A stretch of DNA of 11,953 nt from Caulobacteraceae bacterium (GTDB lineage: Bacteria; Pseudomonadota; Alphaproteobacteria; Caulobacterales; Caulobacteraceae), in assembly GCA_004144935.1 (NCBI GenBank), contig SDZP01000073.1, positions 1-11,953 on the forward strand. Direction: 5' to 3'. Both the position numbers and the translations under genes were made by a program. Positions 1 to 7,974 of the stretch are shown one piece after another (the first letter of the stretch is position 1; the number at the start of each line of letters is the position of its first letter). The notes beneath the pieces are model-generated. The model was given only the letters and a program-made list of their open reading frames with translations. It had not been told where the DNA came from and did not search any database.

Positions 1-2
1 GG

Positions 3-596
3 CGGTCGATCTGGACGCCGCTGGACACCACCGGCCGCTTCCAGTCGGTGAGCGACTCGCGGGTCATCGCCTTCACCTTGGAAAACGGCCGGGCGACCGG
101 CTTCTACGACAGCATCGCCAGCCGCTATTCCAAGCGGCTGAACCTGTTCGGCAGCGACGCCTGGCTGATCTGGTCGGGCATTCTGGCCGGTCTGGCGGCG
201 GTGGCCACCGTGGTCGGGTCCCTGCTTCGCCTGCGGCTGAACCTGCGCCAGACCACCGTGCAGGCCCGCGCCAGCCTGATCCAGACGATCCAGGCGGTGC
301 TCTGGCTGATCATGATCGGCAGCTTTGCCCTATGGTTCGGCAAGGTGGGCGACGTGGCGGCCATCTTCTACGACTGGCCAGGGCCGCTGCTGATCATCGC
401 CTCGTCCTGCGGTCTCATGGCGGCCATCCTCAGCGTCGTGGTGGTCATCCTGACCCCGTTCGTCTGGCAAGGCGGCCGACGGGTCGACAGCTTCACCCAG
501 GGCCGCAAGCTGCGCTTCACCTGGACGGCGGGGGTGTTCCTGCTGCTGTCGGTGGTGCTGGCCTGCTGGGGCGCGATCTTCCCTTGGGCCAACTAG
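3..596 (+). CDS. C-terminal part of a membrane protein, probably a serine hydrolase (class C beta-lactamase-like) tail
   Basis: The reading frame is open from the window edge, so the N-terminus is missing. A GTG at 48 lies inside a continuous frame (preceding residues RSIWTPLDTTGRFQ) and is probably not the true start. A short soluble stretch (DSRVIAFTLENGRATGF) leads into four hydrophobic segments: around the 'SGILAGLAAVATVVGSLL' stretch, 'VLWLIMIGSFALWFG', 'LLIIASSCGLMAAILSVVVV' and 'GVFLLLSVVLACWGAIFPW'. A soluble enzymatic domain followed by a four-helix C-terminal module is familiar from membrane-anchored class C beta-lactamase/PBP4-like serine hydrolases of Caulobacterales and Xanthomonads. 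The catalytic SxxK and YxN motifs would lie outside the window, so the family is inferred and only the membrane topology is seen. It ends TAG, followed by a possible terminator. Confidence 0.55.
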   Translation, partial: RSIWTPLDTTGRFQSVSDSRVIAFTLENGRATGFYDSIASRYSKRLNLFGSDAWLIWSGILAGLAAVATVVGSLLRLRLNLRQTTVQARASLIQTIQAVLWLIMIGSFALWFGKVGDVAAIFYDWPGPLLIIASSCGLMAAILSVVVVILTPFVWQGGRRVDSFTQGRKLRFTWTAGVFLLLSVVLACWGAIFPWAN

Positions 597-600
597 GGCC

Positions 601-645
601 AGCGCCTGCCCGGCGTGAGGCGGATTGGCGCAGGCGTTAAGTTTT
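601..645 (+). terminator. Possible intrinsic terminator after the first gene
   Basis: AGCGCCTGC (601-609) can pair with GCAGGCGTT (630-638) with one G-U pair. The loop is 20 bases, and AAGTTTT follows. It starts 5 bases after the TAG of the upstream gene. The long loop and interrupted T-run make it a moderate candidate only. Confidence 0.4.
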
Positions 646-726
646 CAACAACCTTTGCCCGCCGCCCCCTTGTCGGCACGGCGCTGGCAGGACAACCCTT
701 GTCATCAGGGACTTGGGGGTTGGGTC

Positions 727-1104
727 GTGTCAAAAGAAGACGCTTTTGCCTACGGGATCGCGGGGGCGATCACCTGGCTCGCCGTGACGGCCTTTTACGG
801 GGCGTTCGGCGCCGGCATTCTTGAGAGCAGCTTCCTCGCCTACGCGGCCAACGCCGCCCTGGCCACCGCCGCCCTGGGGGTCGCCTTCTGCATCACCGCC
901 CGCCTGCGCCGCACGCCGCGCGGCCGCCGCGCCTTCCCGGCCCTGGTGTTCTTCGCGCCGGGCCTGATCGGCGGCATGATCGCCATGCTGAACCTGCAGA
1001 CCCTCTTCCCGCACGCCAGCCAGGGCCGCTACGGGGCCTTCCTGCTGGTCGCCTATGCGGCGGTGGCGGTGCTGTCGATGGAACGGCCCGGCAGGCGCGT
1101 CTAG
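727..1104 (+). CDS. Small four-helix integral membrane protein (DUF5367-like)
   Basis: I chose the GTG at 727 (MSKEDAFAYG...), which gives 125 aa. A G-run (GGGGG at 715-719) sits about 8 bases upstream, and the residues between the upstream ATG at 625 and this GTG (AQALSFQQPLPAAPLS...) do not look like protein. Four hydrophobic segments are visible at about residues 7-29, 37-60, 70-88 and 102-118, with a basic loop (RLRRTPRGRR) after the second. The C-terminal pattern FP.....RYGAFLLVAYA resembles small four-helix inner membrane proteins of the DUF5367 type, but that assignment is from memory of the pattern. The function is unknown. The stop overlaps the stop of the convergent RusA-like gene in a shared CTAG. 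Confidence 0.65.
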   Translation: MSKEDAFAYGIAGAITWLAVTAFYGAFGAGILESSFLAYAANAALATAALGVAFCITARLRRTPRGRRAFPALVFFAPGLIGGMIAMLNLQTLFPHASQGRYGAFLLVAYAAVAVLSMERPGRRV

Positions 1105-1457
1105 GCCCGTTTGCGGACGCGGATGCTGATCCGCTCCCGCTCACCCTGCCGCCGCTCGACCAGCAGCTTCCAGACCTGGGCGTCGTCGTGGAAGGCATAG
1201 CCCTTGATGGCGTCGAGCAGGGCCTTGGCCAGGTTGTCGAGGTCCATCCACGGCGGATCGCCGGTGTAGTCCATCATGATCTCGACCGAGAACTCCCCCC
1301 AGGCCGGCCGCGACCCGCGCCAGGACTTGCGGAAGAATTCGTAGATCAGCGGCTTGTAGTAGCGGGCCTGGGTGGTCAGGCCGTCGACGACGATCTCCAG
1401 CACCCCGTCCGCCTCGCGGGCGCGAACCTTGCCATGGTGGGTCCAGTCGTCGGTCAT
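1101..1457 (-). CDS. RusA-family Holliday junction resolvase (crossover junction endodeoxyribonuclease)
   Basis: The protein is 118 aa, the usual size of RusA (about 120 aa). The RusA core is clear: MDLDNLAKALLDAIKG at residues 71-86, then F-H-DD-A-Q-V at 89-95. D72, D74 and D91 occupy the positions of the metal-binding aspartates of E. coli RusA (D70, D72, D91), and K78 matches its conserved lysine, so the enzyme looks intact. RusA is a Mg-dependent homodimer that cuts four-way DNA junctions symmetrically. The family is largely phage or prophage-derived, but the neighbours here are housekeeping genes (fumC on one side, a small membrane protein on the other). The ATG at 1457 is preceded by a good ribosome site (AGAAGG, 4 bases upstream). 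It could be a domesticated resolvase; whether it acts in host recombination cannot be told from the sequence. Confidence 0.85.
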   Translation of the reverse strand: MTDDWTHHGKVRAREADGVLEIVVDGLTTQARYYKPLIYEFFRKSWRGSRPAWGEFSVEIMMDYTGDPPWMDLDNLAKALLDAIKGYAFHDDAQVWKLLVERRQGERERISIRVRKRA

Positions 1458-1481
1458 TCGCCCTTCTAGACGCCGCGCCCC

Positions 1482-1509
1482 TTGCAGTCTGCCCCTCCCG
1501 CGCTAAACC
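1482..1509 (+). promoter_or_regulatory. Housekeeping (sigma-73 type) promoter of fumC
   Basis: TTGCAG at 1482-1487 and GCTAAACC at 1502-1509 match the published Caulobacter housekeeping promoter form (TTGACGS, 10-14 bases, GCTANAWC), with four of six bases in the -35 core and seven of eight in the -10. The spacing is 13 bases counted after the seventh base. It lies 31 bases before the fumC ATG, predicting a leader of about 25 bases. This is pattern matching only; no start site is known. Confidence 0.55.
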
Positions 1510-1540
1510 CCTGCCAGCCATTTCCGACAGGGACCGCCCG

Positions 1541-2925
<1,385 letters not shown>

Positions 2926-2929
<4 letters not shown>

Positions 2930-3324
2930 CGCTTCTCGACCACCGTCTTGCCGACCGGCGCCAGGGCCAGCACCGCCAGCTGCAGGTCCTTGATGGCGAA
3001 CGGGATGCCGATGATGCTGACGAACTCGAAGAAGGCCGCCACCAAGTGGCTGAGGACGATGTACCAGCCGGCGAAGACGAACCAGATGACGTTGAGCACC
3101 ACGCCCATGCCGCCGGTGCCGATGTCGCTCATCCCCAGGCTCTCGCGGCTGACCACCTCCTTGCCGAACGGCCAGAAGGAGAAGCCGGCGATGCGCCAGG
3201 CGGCGGCGGTGTAGGGCAGGCCGACGATGGTGACGGCCAGGATCGCGCCGCCGAGCAGCCACAGCAGACCCGACAGCCAGCCGCCGAGAATGAACCACAG
3301 GATGTTGAGGATCAGGCGGATCAT
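2926..3324 (-). CDS. YccF-family inner membrane protein
   Basis: A 132-aa hydrophobic protein containing two copies of the YccF domain (formerly DUF307). Copy one runs from ILNILWFILGGW (5-16) to GLPYTAAAWRIAGFSFWPFG (35-54). Copy two runs from VLNVIWFVFAGW (76-87) to GIPFAIKDLQ (106-115) and APVGKTV. The internal duplication (LN.xWFxxxGW ... GxPxxxxxxxxxxxxxPxGK.V) is directly visible and typical of the family. E. coli YccF is an inner membrane protein without an established function, so no role is claimed. I chose the ATG at 3324 over an in-frame TTG at 3339: GGAA lies 7 bases upstream of the ATG, and family members begin with the equivalent of MIRLILN. The gene stands alone and converges on fumC with a shared CTAG. 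Confidence 0.85.
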
Positions 3325-3620
3325 GGCAGGGTTCCACAAGTACAGGCGGGCGAGCCGGAGACCTTGATGTGGTGCAGATCATAAGGGTTGTCGAGGCGCT
3401 GCCCGAAGGTTTTGAAGCCTTGCGTACTACTCGCGCTCGGAAGGCCGCCCACCTCTCACAGGGAAATACACGACGCTGACGCGCGTGCCGGCCAATGGGC
3501 CGTGATCTTGGGCATGGCCCGCCTCTTCACCGGCTTCTGATCACCCGGTCCCGGGAACGCCGGGGCCGCGTCGGCGCTTTGCAGGGGACACCATCAATCC
3601 CGCAATGAGGAAACCCCGCC
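3325..3620. other. Divergent intergenic region between the yccF-like and stress-protein genes
   Basis: These 296 bases hold no convincing gene. A stop-bounded + frame ends at TGA 3538-3540 (reading ...QWAVILGMARLFTGF) but has no ribosome site and no recognisable start. The region must carry the promoters of both flanking genes. The only candidate site is the GGAAC element at 3554, entered separately. No clear hairpin with a T-run was seen. Confidence 0.6.
3554..3580 (+). promoter_or_regulatory. Weak candidate general-stress (EcfG/sigma-T type) promoter
   Basis: GGAAC at 3554-3558 is followed after 16 bases by CGCTTT (3575-3580). Alphaproteobacterial EcfG-type promoters have GGAAC, 16-17 bases, then CGTT, so the -35 is perfect and the -10 has one mismatch. 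It lies 41 bases upstream of the ATG of a general-stress-protein homologue, the right kind of target, but the match is short and could be chance in GC-rich DNA. Confidence 0.3.
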
Positions 3621-4055
3621 ATGGGCGACAAGACCCTTCCCGACATCGCCAAGGCGATGAAGGACATCGACTTCGTGATGCTGCAGACCAAGACCGACCG
3701 CGGCCAGATCGCCGCCCGGCCGATGAGCAACAACCGCGACGTCGAGTACGACGGCGACAGCTGGTTCTTCCTGTTCGAGGATTCCCGCACCTATCAGGAC
3801 ATCCAGCGCGACCCCAAGGTCGGCCTCTCGCTGCAGGGCGGCAAGGGGCTGCTCGGCAAGCCGCCGATCTTCATCGCCGTCGAGGGCCAGGCCCAGATCA
3901 TCCGCGACAAGTCGACCTTCGCCGAGCACTGGACCAAGGACCTCGACCGCTGGGCCAAGGACGGCGTCGACACCCCCGGGCTGGCGATGATCAAGGTCCA
4001 CGCCGACCGCATCCACTACTGGGATGGCGAGGACGAGGGCGAACTCAGGGTCTGA
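3621..4055 (+). CDS. Pyridoxamine 5'-phosphate oxidase-like general stress protein (COG3871 type)
   Basis: A 144-aa single-domain protein of the FMN-binding split-barrel fold. Visible family features are TDRGQIAARPMSNN at 25-38 (substrate/flavin edge), D46-S-W-FFLFEDSRTYQDIQRDPKVGLSL (beta strand, then the K/R-x-x-I-x-x-x-P-x-V segment), FIAVEGQAQIIRD at 84-96, the conserved W104, and the C-terminal IKVHADRIHYWD (124-135). This pattern is that of the 'general stress protein 26'/Pyrid_ox_like group, not of true PdxH, which is longer (about 210 aa). Such proteins bind FMN or FAD, but their substrates are mostly unknown. The ATG at 3621 has GAGGAA about 9 bases upstream. It is monocistronic and its end overlaps the convergent glycosyltransferase gene by 11 bases. 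Confidence 0.85.
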   Translation: MGDKTLPDIAKAMKDIDFVMLQTKTDRGQIAARPMSNNRDVEYDGDSWFFLFEDSRTYQDIQRDPKVGLSLQGGKGLLGKPPIFIAVEGQAQIIRDKSTFAEHWTKDLDRWAKDGVDTPGLAMIKVHADRIHYWDGEDEGELRV

Positions 4056-4983
4056 CGCGCTTCACGGCGTCCAGCACGGCGGCCAGGTCCAGATCGGCCA
4101 GGTCGTCGCGCCGGAGGATCTCGACCGGCTGATCGATGCGGATCGGCCGGGGCGCGCTTAGGCTCGGATTGCTCTCGGCCGAGAACAGCACCACCCCCGG
4201 CGCGCCGGCGGCGATGGCGATATGGGCCGGGCCGGTGTCGTTGCCGACCACCAGCGCCGCGCGGCGGGCCAGATCGGCGATGTCGCCGAAGCTGGTCTGG
4301 CCGACCAGGACCTGCGCCCGGGGCTCGATGCCCTGGATGGCGGCCGCGATGGCCGCCTCCTCCGGACCATGACCCAGCACCAGAGGCGTGATCCCCTGCT
4401 CCGCCAGCGCCCTGGCCAGGTCGCCGTAGCGGGCCGCCGGCCAGCGCTTGGCCGGTCGATGCGGCGCGCCGCCCGGGACCAGCAGGGCGAAGGGCTCGGG
4501 CGGCGACAGGGTCCCCTTGCCTGTCAGCCAGCCGATGTCCGGCGGCCCGACCGCCTCGATGCCGGCCCGGCGCAGCTGCTCGCGCTGGCTGTCCTGGACA
4601 TGCAGCCGGTCGCGCTCGGGCCCGCCGTAGGCGAAGGCCGCCCCCGGGGCATTGCCCGACCACGGCGGGCGGCCGGGCCAGAGCAGCTGGAAATAGCGGA
4701 CCGTACGGCCCTGGGTCTGCAGGTCGTAGACCCGGCTGAAGCGGCCCTTGCGGATGCGGCCGATCAGGCGGGCCACGGCCGCCAGGTTTCCCCAGGACGG
4801 CCGGCCGTCGGTCCAGACCTCGTCGAACCAGCCGGTGGCCCGGGCCATCGCCTCGAACGGCGGGGTGGTCAGCAGGGTTATGCGGGCGGCGGGATGATGG
4901 TCGCGGATGGCCTTCATCGGCCCGGTCGCCTGGATGAAGTCGCCGAGCGCCGAGAGCTTGATCACCAGGATCGCCTCGCTCAC
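4045..4983 (-). CDS. Glycosyltransferase family 9 protein (heptosyltransferase-like)
   Basis: 312 aa. The N-terminal Rossmann half opens with ILVIKLSALGDFIQATGPMK (5-24), the GT9 signature whose aspartate (D15 here) corresponds to the catalytic Asp of WaaC/WaaF heptosyltransferases. The C-terminal half has LLVPGGAPHRPAKRWP (167-182) and VVGNDTGPAHIAIAAGAPGV (245-264), the nucleotide-sugar binding signature. Family members move ADP-heptose or related sugars onto lipopolysaccharide core on the cytoplasmic face of the inner membrane; the donor and acceptor here are unknown. It starts with GTG (4981-4983), overlapping the kinase stop as GTGA, so translation is probably coupled. It is the last gene of the prenyl synthase - kinase - GT9 operon. 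Confidence 0.9.
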   Translation of the reverse strand: MSEAILVIKLSALGDFIQATGPMKAIRDHHPAARITLLTTPPFEAMARATGWFDEVWTDGRPSWGNLAAVARLIGRIRKGRFSRVYDLQTQGRTVRYFQLLWPGRPPWSGNAPGAAFAYGGPERDRLHVQDSQREQLRRAGIEAVGPPDIGWLTGKGTLSPPEPFALLVPGGAPHRPAKRWPAARYGDLARALAEQGITPLVLGHGPEEAAIAAAIQGIEPRAQVLVGQTSFGDIADLARRAALVVGNDTGPAHIAIAAGAPGVVLFSAESNPSLSAPRPIRIDQPVEILRRDDLADLDLAAVLDAVKRVRP

Positions 4984-6128
4984 GCCCCTCCGCCTCCGAA
5001 GGCCGCCGCTCCCTTGTCCAGCGGCGCCAGGCGGGCCGAGACCGGCGCCGTCAGGTCGTAGACCAGCCCCTCGTTGCCGAACCGCACCTCGGCGTCGCCA
5101 CCAAGATCCCGGGCCAGGCCCGCCTCGGCCAGCCGCAGCCCAAAACCCCGGCGCCGGGGCGTCGCCGTCGGCCCGCCGCGCTCGACCCAGCGCATGCGGA
5201 ACAGCTCGCCCTCGAACGACAGGGTCAGGTCGACATGGCCGCCGGCGACGCTGAGCGATCCGTGGCGACGGGCGTTGTCCAGCAATTCATGCAGCGCCAG
5301 AATCAGGCTGATCGCCGTCTCGTTGGCCAGCAGGCCGGCGTCGGCGGTCAGCCGCAGCCGCCCCTCCAGCACCTCGGGCGCCGGACCGATCGCCCGGTCG
5401 AGGCATTCTTTCAGGGTCGCGCCGGTCCAGTCGTGGCTGGCCAGAACCTCGTGCGCCTGGGACAGCGCCATCAGCCGGCCGTTGAAGCCCTCGACGAAGG
5501 ACTCCGGCGAGGCGGCGCCCTTCAGGGTCTGGTTGGCGATCGACAGGGTGGCGGCCAGGGTGTTTTTCACGCGATGATCGAGCTCGCGGATCAGCGCCTC
5601 GCTGCGGGCCAGGGATTGTTCCAGCGTCGACAGCAGGGCGACGTTCTCCAGCGCCGTCGCCGTCGCCCGGGCCATCATCGCCAGGCTCTCGACCTCTTCG
5701 TCGGTCGGGCGCCGGGGATGGTCCCAATAGGCGCCGATGGCGGCCAGCGGGTCGGCGGGGCGCACCGGCGTGATCACGAGGCTGCGCACGAAGGTCGGCC
5801 GATAGGCGTCCTGCGGGATGCGGGGATCGTCGCGGATCTCGGAGATGACCACCGTCTCGCGGTTCATCATCGCCCAGCCGCTCACGCAGGCCTCAAGCGG
5901 AAATCGCCGGCCCTTCCACAGCGGCCCGATCGCGTCCTCGTCCAGGTAGTGGCAGAACTCGCCGTCGCGCAGCACGAAGGTCACGCCGTGGGCGCCGCTC
6001 ATCCGCCGGGCGCTGGTGCGCACCACCTCGGCGACGGTCTCGATGGTCCGCGCCCCGCTCAGCTGCTCGATGGCCTCGACCAGCACTGCGATCGGGGCTT
6101 CGCCGGCGAGGGACGTCGCGCCGATCAT
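4980..6128 (-). CDS. GAF-domain HWE-family sensor histidine kinase
   Basis: 382 aa, no membrane segment, so a cytoplasmic sensor. Residues about 20-165 form a GAF domain (GVTFVLRDGEFCHYLDED; CVSGWAMMNRETVVI; a RIPQDAYRPTFVRSL stretch; LAAIGAYW). A short coiled linker follows (about 160-182), then the H-box ELDHRVKNTLAATLSIANQT (182-201) with phospho-acceptor H185. The F..GFNGRLMALSQAHEVL region (211-229) completes the dimerisation helices. The ATPase has the N-box LALHELLDNARRHGSL (277-292, N285), the diagnostic W-x-E pair W314/E316 (RWVERGGP), and the G-box RGFGLRLAEAGL (327-338). These are the hallmarks of HWE kinases, the class that includes alphaproteobacterial stress and light-sensing kinases. 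No response regulator is in the window, so the partner must be elsewhere. The ATG at 6128 is 3 bases after the prenyl synthase stop, with GGAG 10 bases upstream. Confidence 0.92.
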   Translation of the reverse strand: MIGATSLAGEAPIAVLVEAIEQLSGARTIETVAEVVRTSARRMSGAHGVTFVLRDGEFCHYLDEDAIGPLWKGRRFPLEACVSGWAMMNRETVVISEIRDDPRIPQDAYRPTFVRSLVITPVRPADPLAAIGAYWDHPRRPTDEEVESLAMMARATATALENVALLSTLEQSLARSEALIRELDHRVKNTLAATLSIANQTLKGAASPESFVEGFNGRLMALSQAHEVLASHDWTGATLKECLDRAIGPAPEVLEGRLRLTADAGLLANETAISLILALHELLDNARRHGSLSVAGGHVDLTLSFEGELFRMRWVERGGPTATPRRRGFGLRLAEAGLARDLGGDAEVRFGNEGLVYDLTAPVSARLAPLDKGAAAFGGGGA

Positions 6129-6131
6129 CGG

Positions 6132-7163
6132 TCAGGCGCTCCGGGTGACCGCGAAGTCGGCCAGGTCTTCCAGCGCCGTGCGCCAGTCGCCGGCCGGCAT
6201 GCAGCTCAGGGCCGCCTTGGCTTCGGCCGCGAAATCATGCGCCAGGTCCAGCGTCGCCTGCCCCGCCCCGGTCAGCTTGATCAGTTCGCGGGCCCGCACG
6301 AAGTCGCTTTCATCCTGCTCGCGGCGGCCGATGGTGCGTTCCCAGAAGGCCGCCTCCTGGGCGCCGGTGGCGGCGATGGCCAGCAGCAGCGGCAGGGTGG
6401 CCTTGCCTTCGCGGAAGTCGTCGCCGGCGTTCTTGCCCAGCGCCTCGGTCGTGCCGCCGTAGTCCAGCGCGTCGTCCGACAGCTGGAAGGCGAGGCCCAG
6501 ATTCATCCCATAGGTGCGCATGGCGCGGACCTGGTCCTCCGGCGCCGCGGCGCTGACCGCGCCGGCCTCCGCCGCGGCAGCGAACAGCTCGGCGGTCTTG
6601 GCGCGGATGATCTCCAGGTAGATGTCCTTGGAGAGGTTCAGGTCGTGGGCCCGGGTCAGCTGCAGCACCTCCCCCTCGCTGATCACCCCGGCGGCCTTGG
6701 CCAGGATGTCCAGCGCCCGCAGGGAGCCGGCCTCGACCATCAGCTCGAAGGCGCGGGCGAACAGGTAGTCGCCGACCAGCACGCTGGAGGGCGCGCCCCA
6801 GATCAGGTGGGCCGCCACTTTGCCCCGGCGCAGCTGGGAGGAGTCGATGACATCGTCGTGCAGCAGGGTGGCGGTGTGGATGAACTCCACCGCCGCCGCC
6901 AGCTTCAGGCAGCCGTCGGTGGTCGAGCCGGCCAGCCGCGCGGCGGCGACGGTCAGCAGCGGCCGCAGCCGCTTGCCGCCGGCGTTGATCAGATGGTCGG
7001 CCAGGGCGGGAATCACCGCCACCGGGCTCTGCATCCGGGCCGAAATCAGGGCGTTGACGCCGGCCATGTCGCCAGCGCCCAGGTCGACGAGCAGGTCGAC
7101 GGACGCAGGCTGGCGTTCGACGTCGGCATTCACTGCGACCAAGCGAGCGGCTCCTTGCGACAT
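6132..7163 (-). CDS. Long-chain trans-polyprenyl diphosphate synthase (octa-/decaprenyl type)
   Basis: Adds isopentenyl diphosphate units to an allylic primer, making the C40-C50 side chain of ubiquinone. 343 aa, normal for IspB/DdsA. Visible motifs: GGKRLRP 62-68 (IPP binding), first Asp-rich motif LLHDDVID 100-107 (DDxxD), RRGK 112-115, GEVLQLT 164-170, AKT 188-190, second Asp-rich motif FQLSDDALD 226-234, and GKNAGDDFREGKATLP 243-258. A small residue (A98) sits at position -5 before the first DDxxD, which fits a long-chain product rather than farnesyl or geranylgeranyl diphosphate. Alphaproteobacteria usually make ubiquinone-10, so decaprenyl is likely, but chain length cannot be read from sequence. 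The ATG at 7163 has only a weak ribosome site. It is first in a three-gene operon with a cytoplasmic kinase and a GT9 enzyme, and is divergent from the TrmN6-like gene. Confidence 0.92.
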   Translation of the reverse strand: MSQGAARLVAVNADVERQPASVDLLVDLGAGDMAGVNALISARMQSPVAVIPALADHLINAGGKRLRPLLTVAAARLAGSTTDGCLKLAAAVEFIHTATLLHDDVIDSSQLRRGKVAAHLIWGAPSSVLVGDYLFARAFELMVEAGSLRALDILAKAAGVISEGEVLQLTRAHDLNLSKDIYLEIIRAKTAELFAAAAEAGAVSAAAPEDQVRAMRTYGMNLGLAFQLSDDALDYGGTTEALGKNAGDDFREGKATLPLLLAIAATGAQEAAFWERTIGRREQDESDFVRARELIKLTGAGQATLDLAHDFAAEAKAALSCMPAGDWRTALEDLADFAVTRSA

Positions 7164-7238
7164 GAGGCGCCGCCGTTGCGGGCGCCACTGGCTCGGGATA
7201 GGTCAGGACAGGGGCTGGCACAAGGCATAGCAGGCGGA

Positions 7239-7973
7239 ATGGACCTCACCCGGGATCGGTTGCTGGACGGACGGATCGAGATCGACCAGCCGGCCCGCGG
7301 CTACCGGGCCGGGATGGACGCCGCCCTGCTGGCCGCCGCCTGCGAGGCGCGGGCCGGGGAGCGGGTGCTGGAGGCCGGCTGCGGCGTCGGCGGGGCGCTG
7401 CTGGCGGCGGCGGCGCGCCGGCCGGGCGCAAGCTTCGTCGGGGTCGAGCGCGACGGCGCCATGGCCGAGCTTGCCCGGGCTAACGCCGCCGCCAACGGCA
7501 TGGCCGGGCGGACGCAGATCATTACTGGCGAGGTCGAGGCCGGCTTCAAGGCGCTGGACCTGGCCCCCTTCGACCACGCCTTCAGCAACCCGCCCTTCTT
7601 CGACGACCCGGCCGCCCTGCGCGCGCCCGACCCGGCCAAGGCCGGCGCCTGGATGGCCGATGGAGGGCTGGCGGCCTGGACCGGCTTCCTGCTCAAGGCG
7701 GCGCGCGAGGGCGGCTCGATCACCCTGATCCACCGCGCCGACCGCCTGGCCGATATTCTCGGCGCTCTGGCGCCCAAGGCCGGGTCGTTCCGCATCCGTC
7801 CGATCCAGCCCTTCGCCGACGAGCCGGCCAAGCGGGTGATGGTGCGGGCGGTGAAGACCGGCAAGGCGCCGCTGGTGCTGCTGCCGGCCCTGGTGCTGCA
7901 TGCGCGCGACGGGGCCAAGCACACGGCGCAGGTCGAGGCGATCCTGCGGGGCGAGGCGGCGTTGGGTTGGTGA
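7239..7973 (+). CDS. TrmN6/YfiC-like tRNA1(Val) adenine-N6 methyltransferase
   Basis: 244 aa class I SAM-dependent methyltransferase. It starts MDLTRDRLLDGRIEIDQP, where T-x-D-x-L-L-x-G-R-I/V is typical of the alphaproteobacterial family. G21-Y-R-A-G-M-D-A-A-L is the conserved entry helix, VLEAGCGVGGALL (43-55) is motif I for SAM, GVERD (68-72) binds the ribose, and SNPPFFD (116-122) is the catalytic NPPF/Y of adenine-N6 (and glutamine-N5) methylases. E. coli YfiC/TrmN6 methylates A37 of tRNA-Val1; the same substrate is inferred. The frame is open far upstream, antisense to the operon at 4980-7163, but homology begins at the ATG at 7239. The ribosome site is poor (AGGCGG abutting the ATG). 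The stop is one base from the convergent deoxyribosyltransferase stop. Confidence 0.85.
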   Translation: MDLTRDRLLDGRIEIDQPARGYRAGMDAALLAAACEARAGERVLEAGCGVGGALLAAAARRPGASFVGVERDGAMAELARANAAANGMAGRTQIITGEVEAGFKALDLAPFDHAFSNPPFFDDPAALRAPDPAKAGAWMADGGLAAWTGFLLKAAREGGSITLIHRADRLADILGALAPKAGSFRIRPIQPFADEPAKRVMVRAVKTGKAPLVLLPALVLHARDGAKHTAQVEAILRGEAALGW

Positions 7974-7974
7974 C

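Noticed and set aside
625..726. Extended N-terminus of the small membrane protein from an upstream ATG
   Set aside because: The extra residues are not protein-like, the frame overlaps the putative terminator, and the GTG at 727 has a purine-rich site at proper distance.
3463..3540. Short + frame reading ...GQWAVILGMARLFTGF before a TGA
   Set aside because: No start with a ribosome site, under 30 codons of protein-like sequence, and no family recognised; could be a gene remnant but cannot be supported.
5235..7238. Very long + strand open frame running into the TrmN6-like gene, antisense to the kinase and prenyl synthase genes
   Set aside because: The translation is low-complexity, rich in Gly, Arg, Gln, His and Ala. 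The minus-strand genes have clear domains, and high third-position GC removes stops from the antisense frame. Homology of the + gene begins only at 7239.
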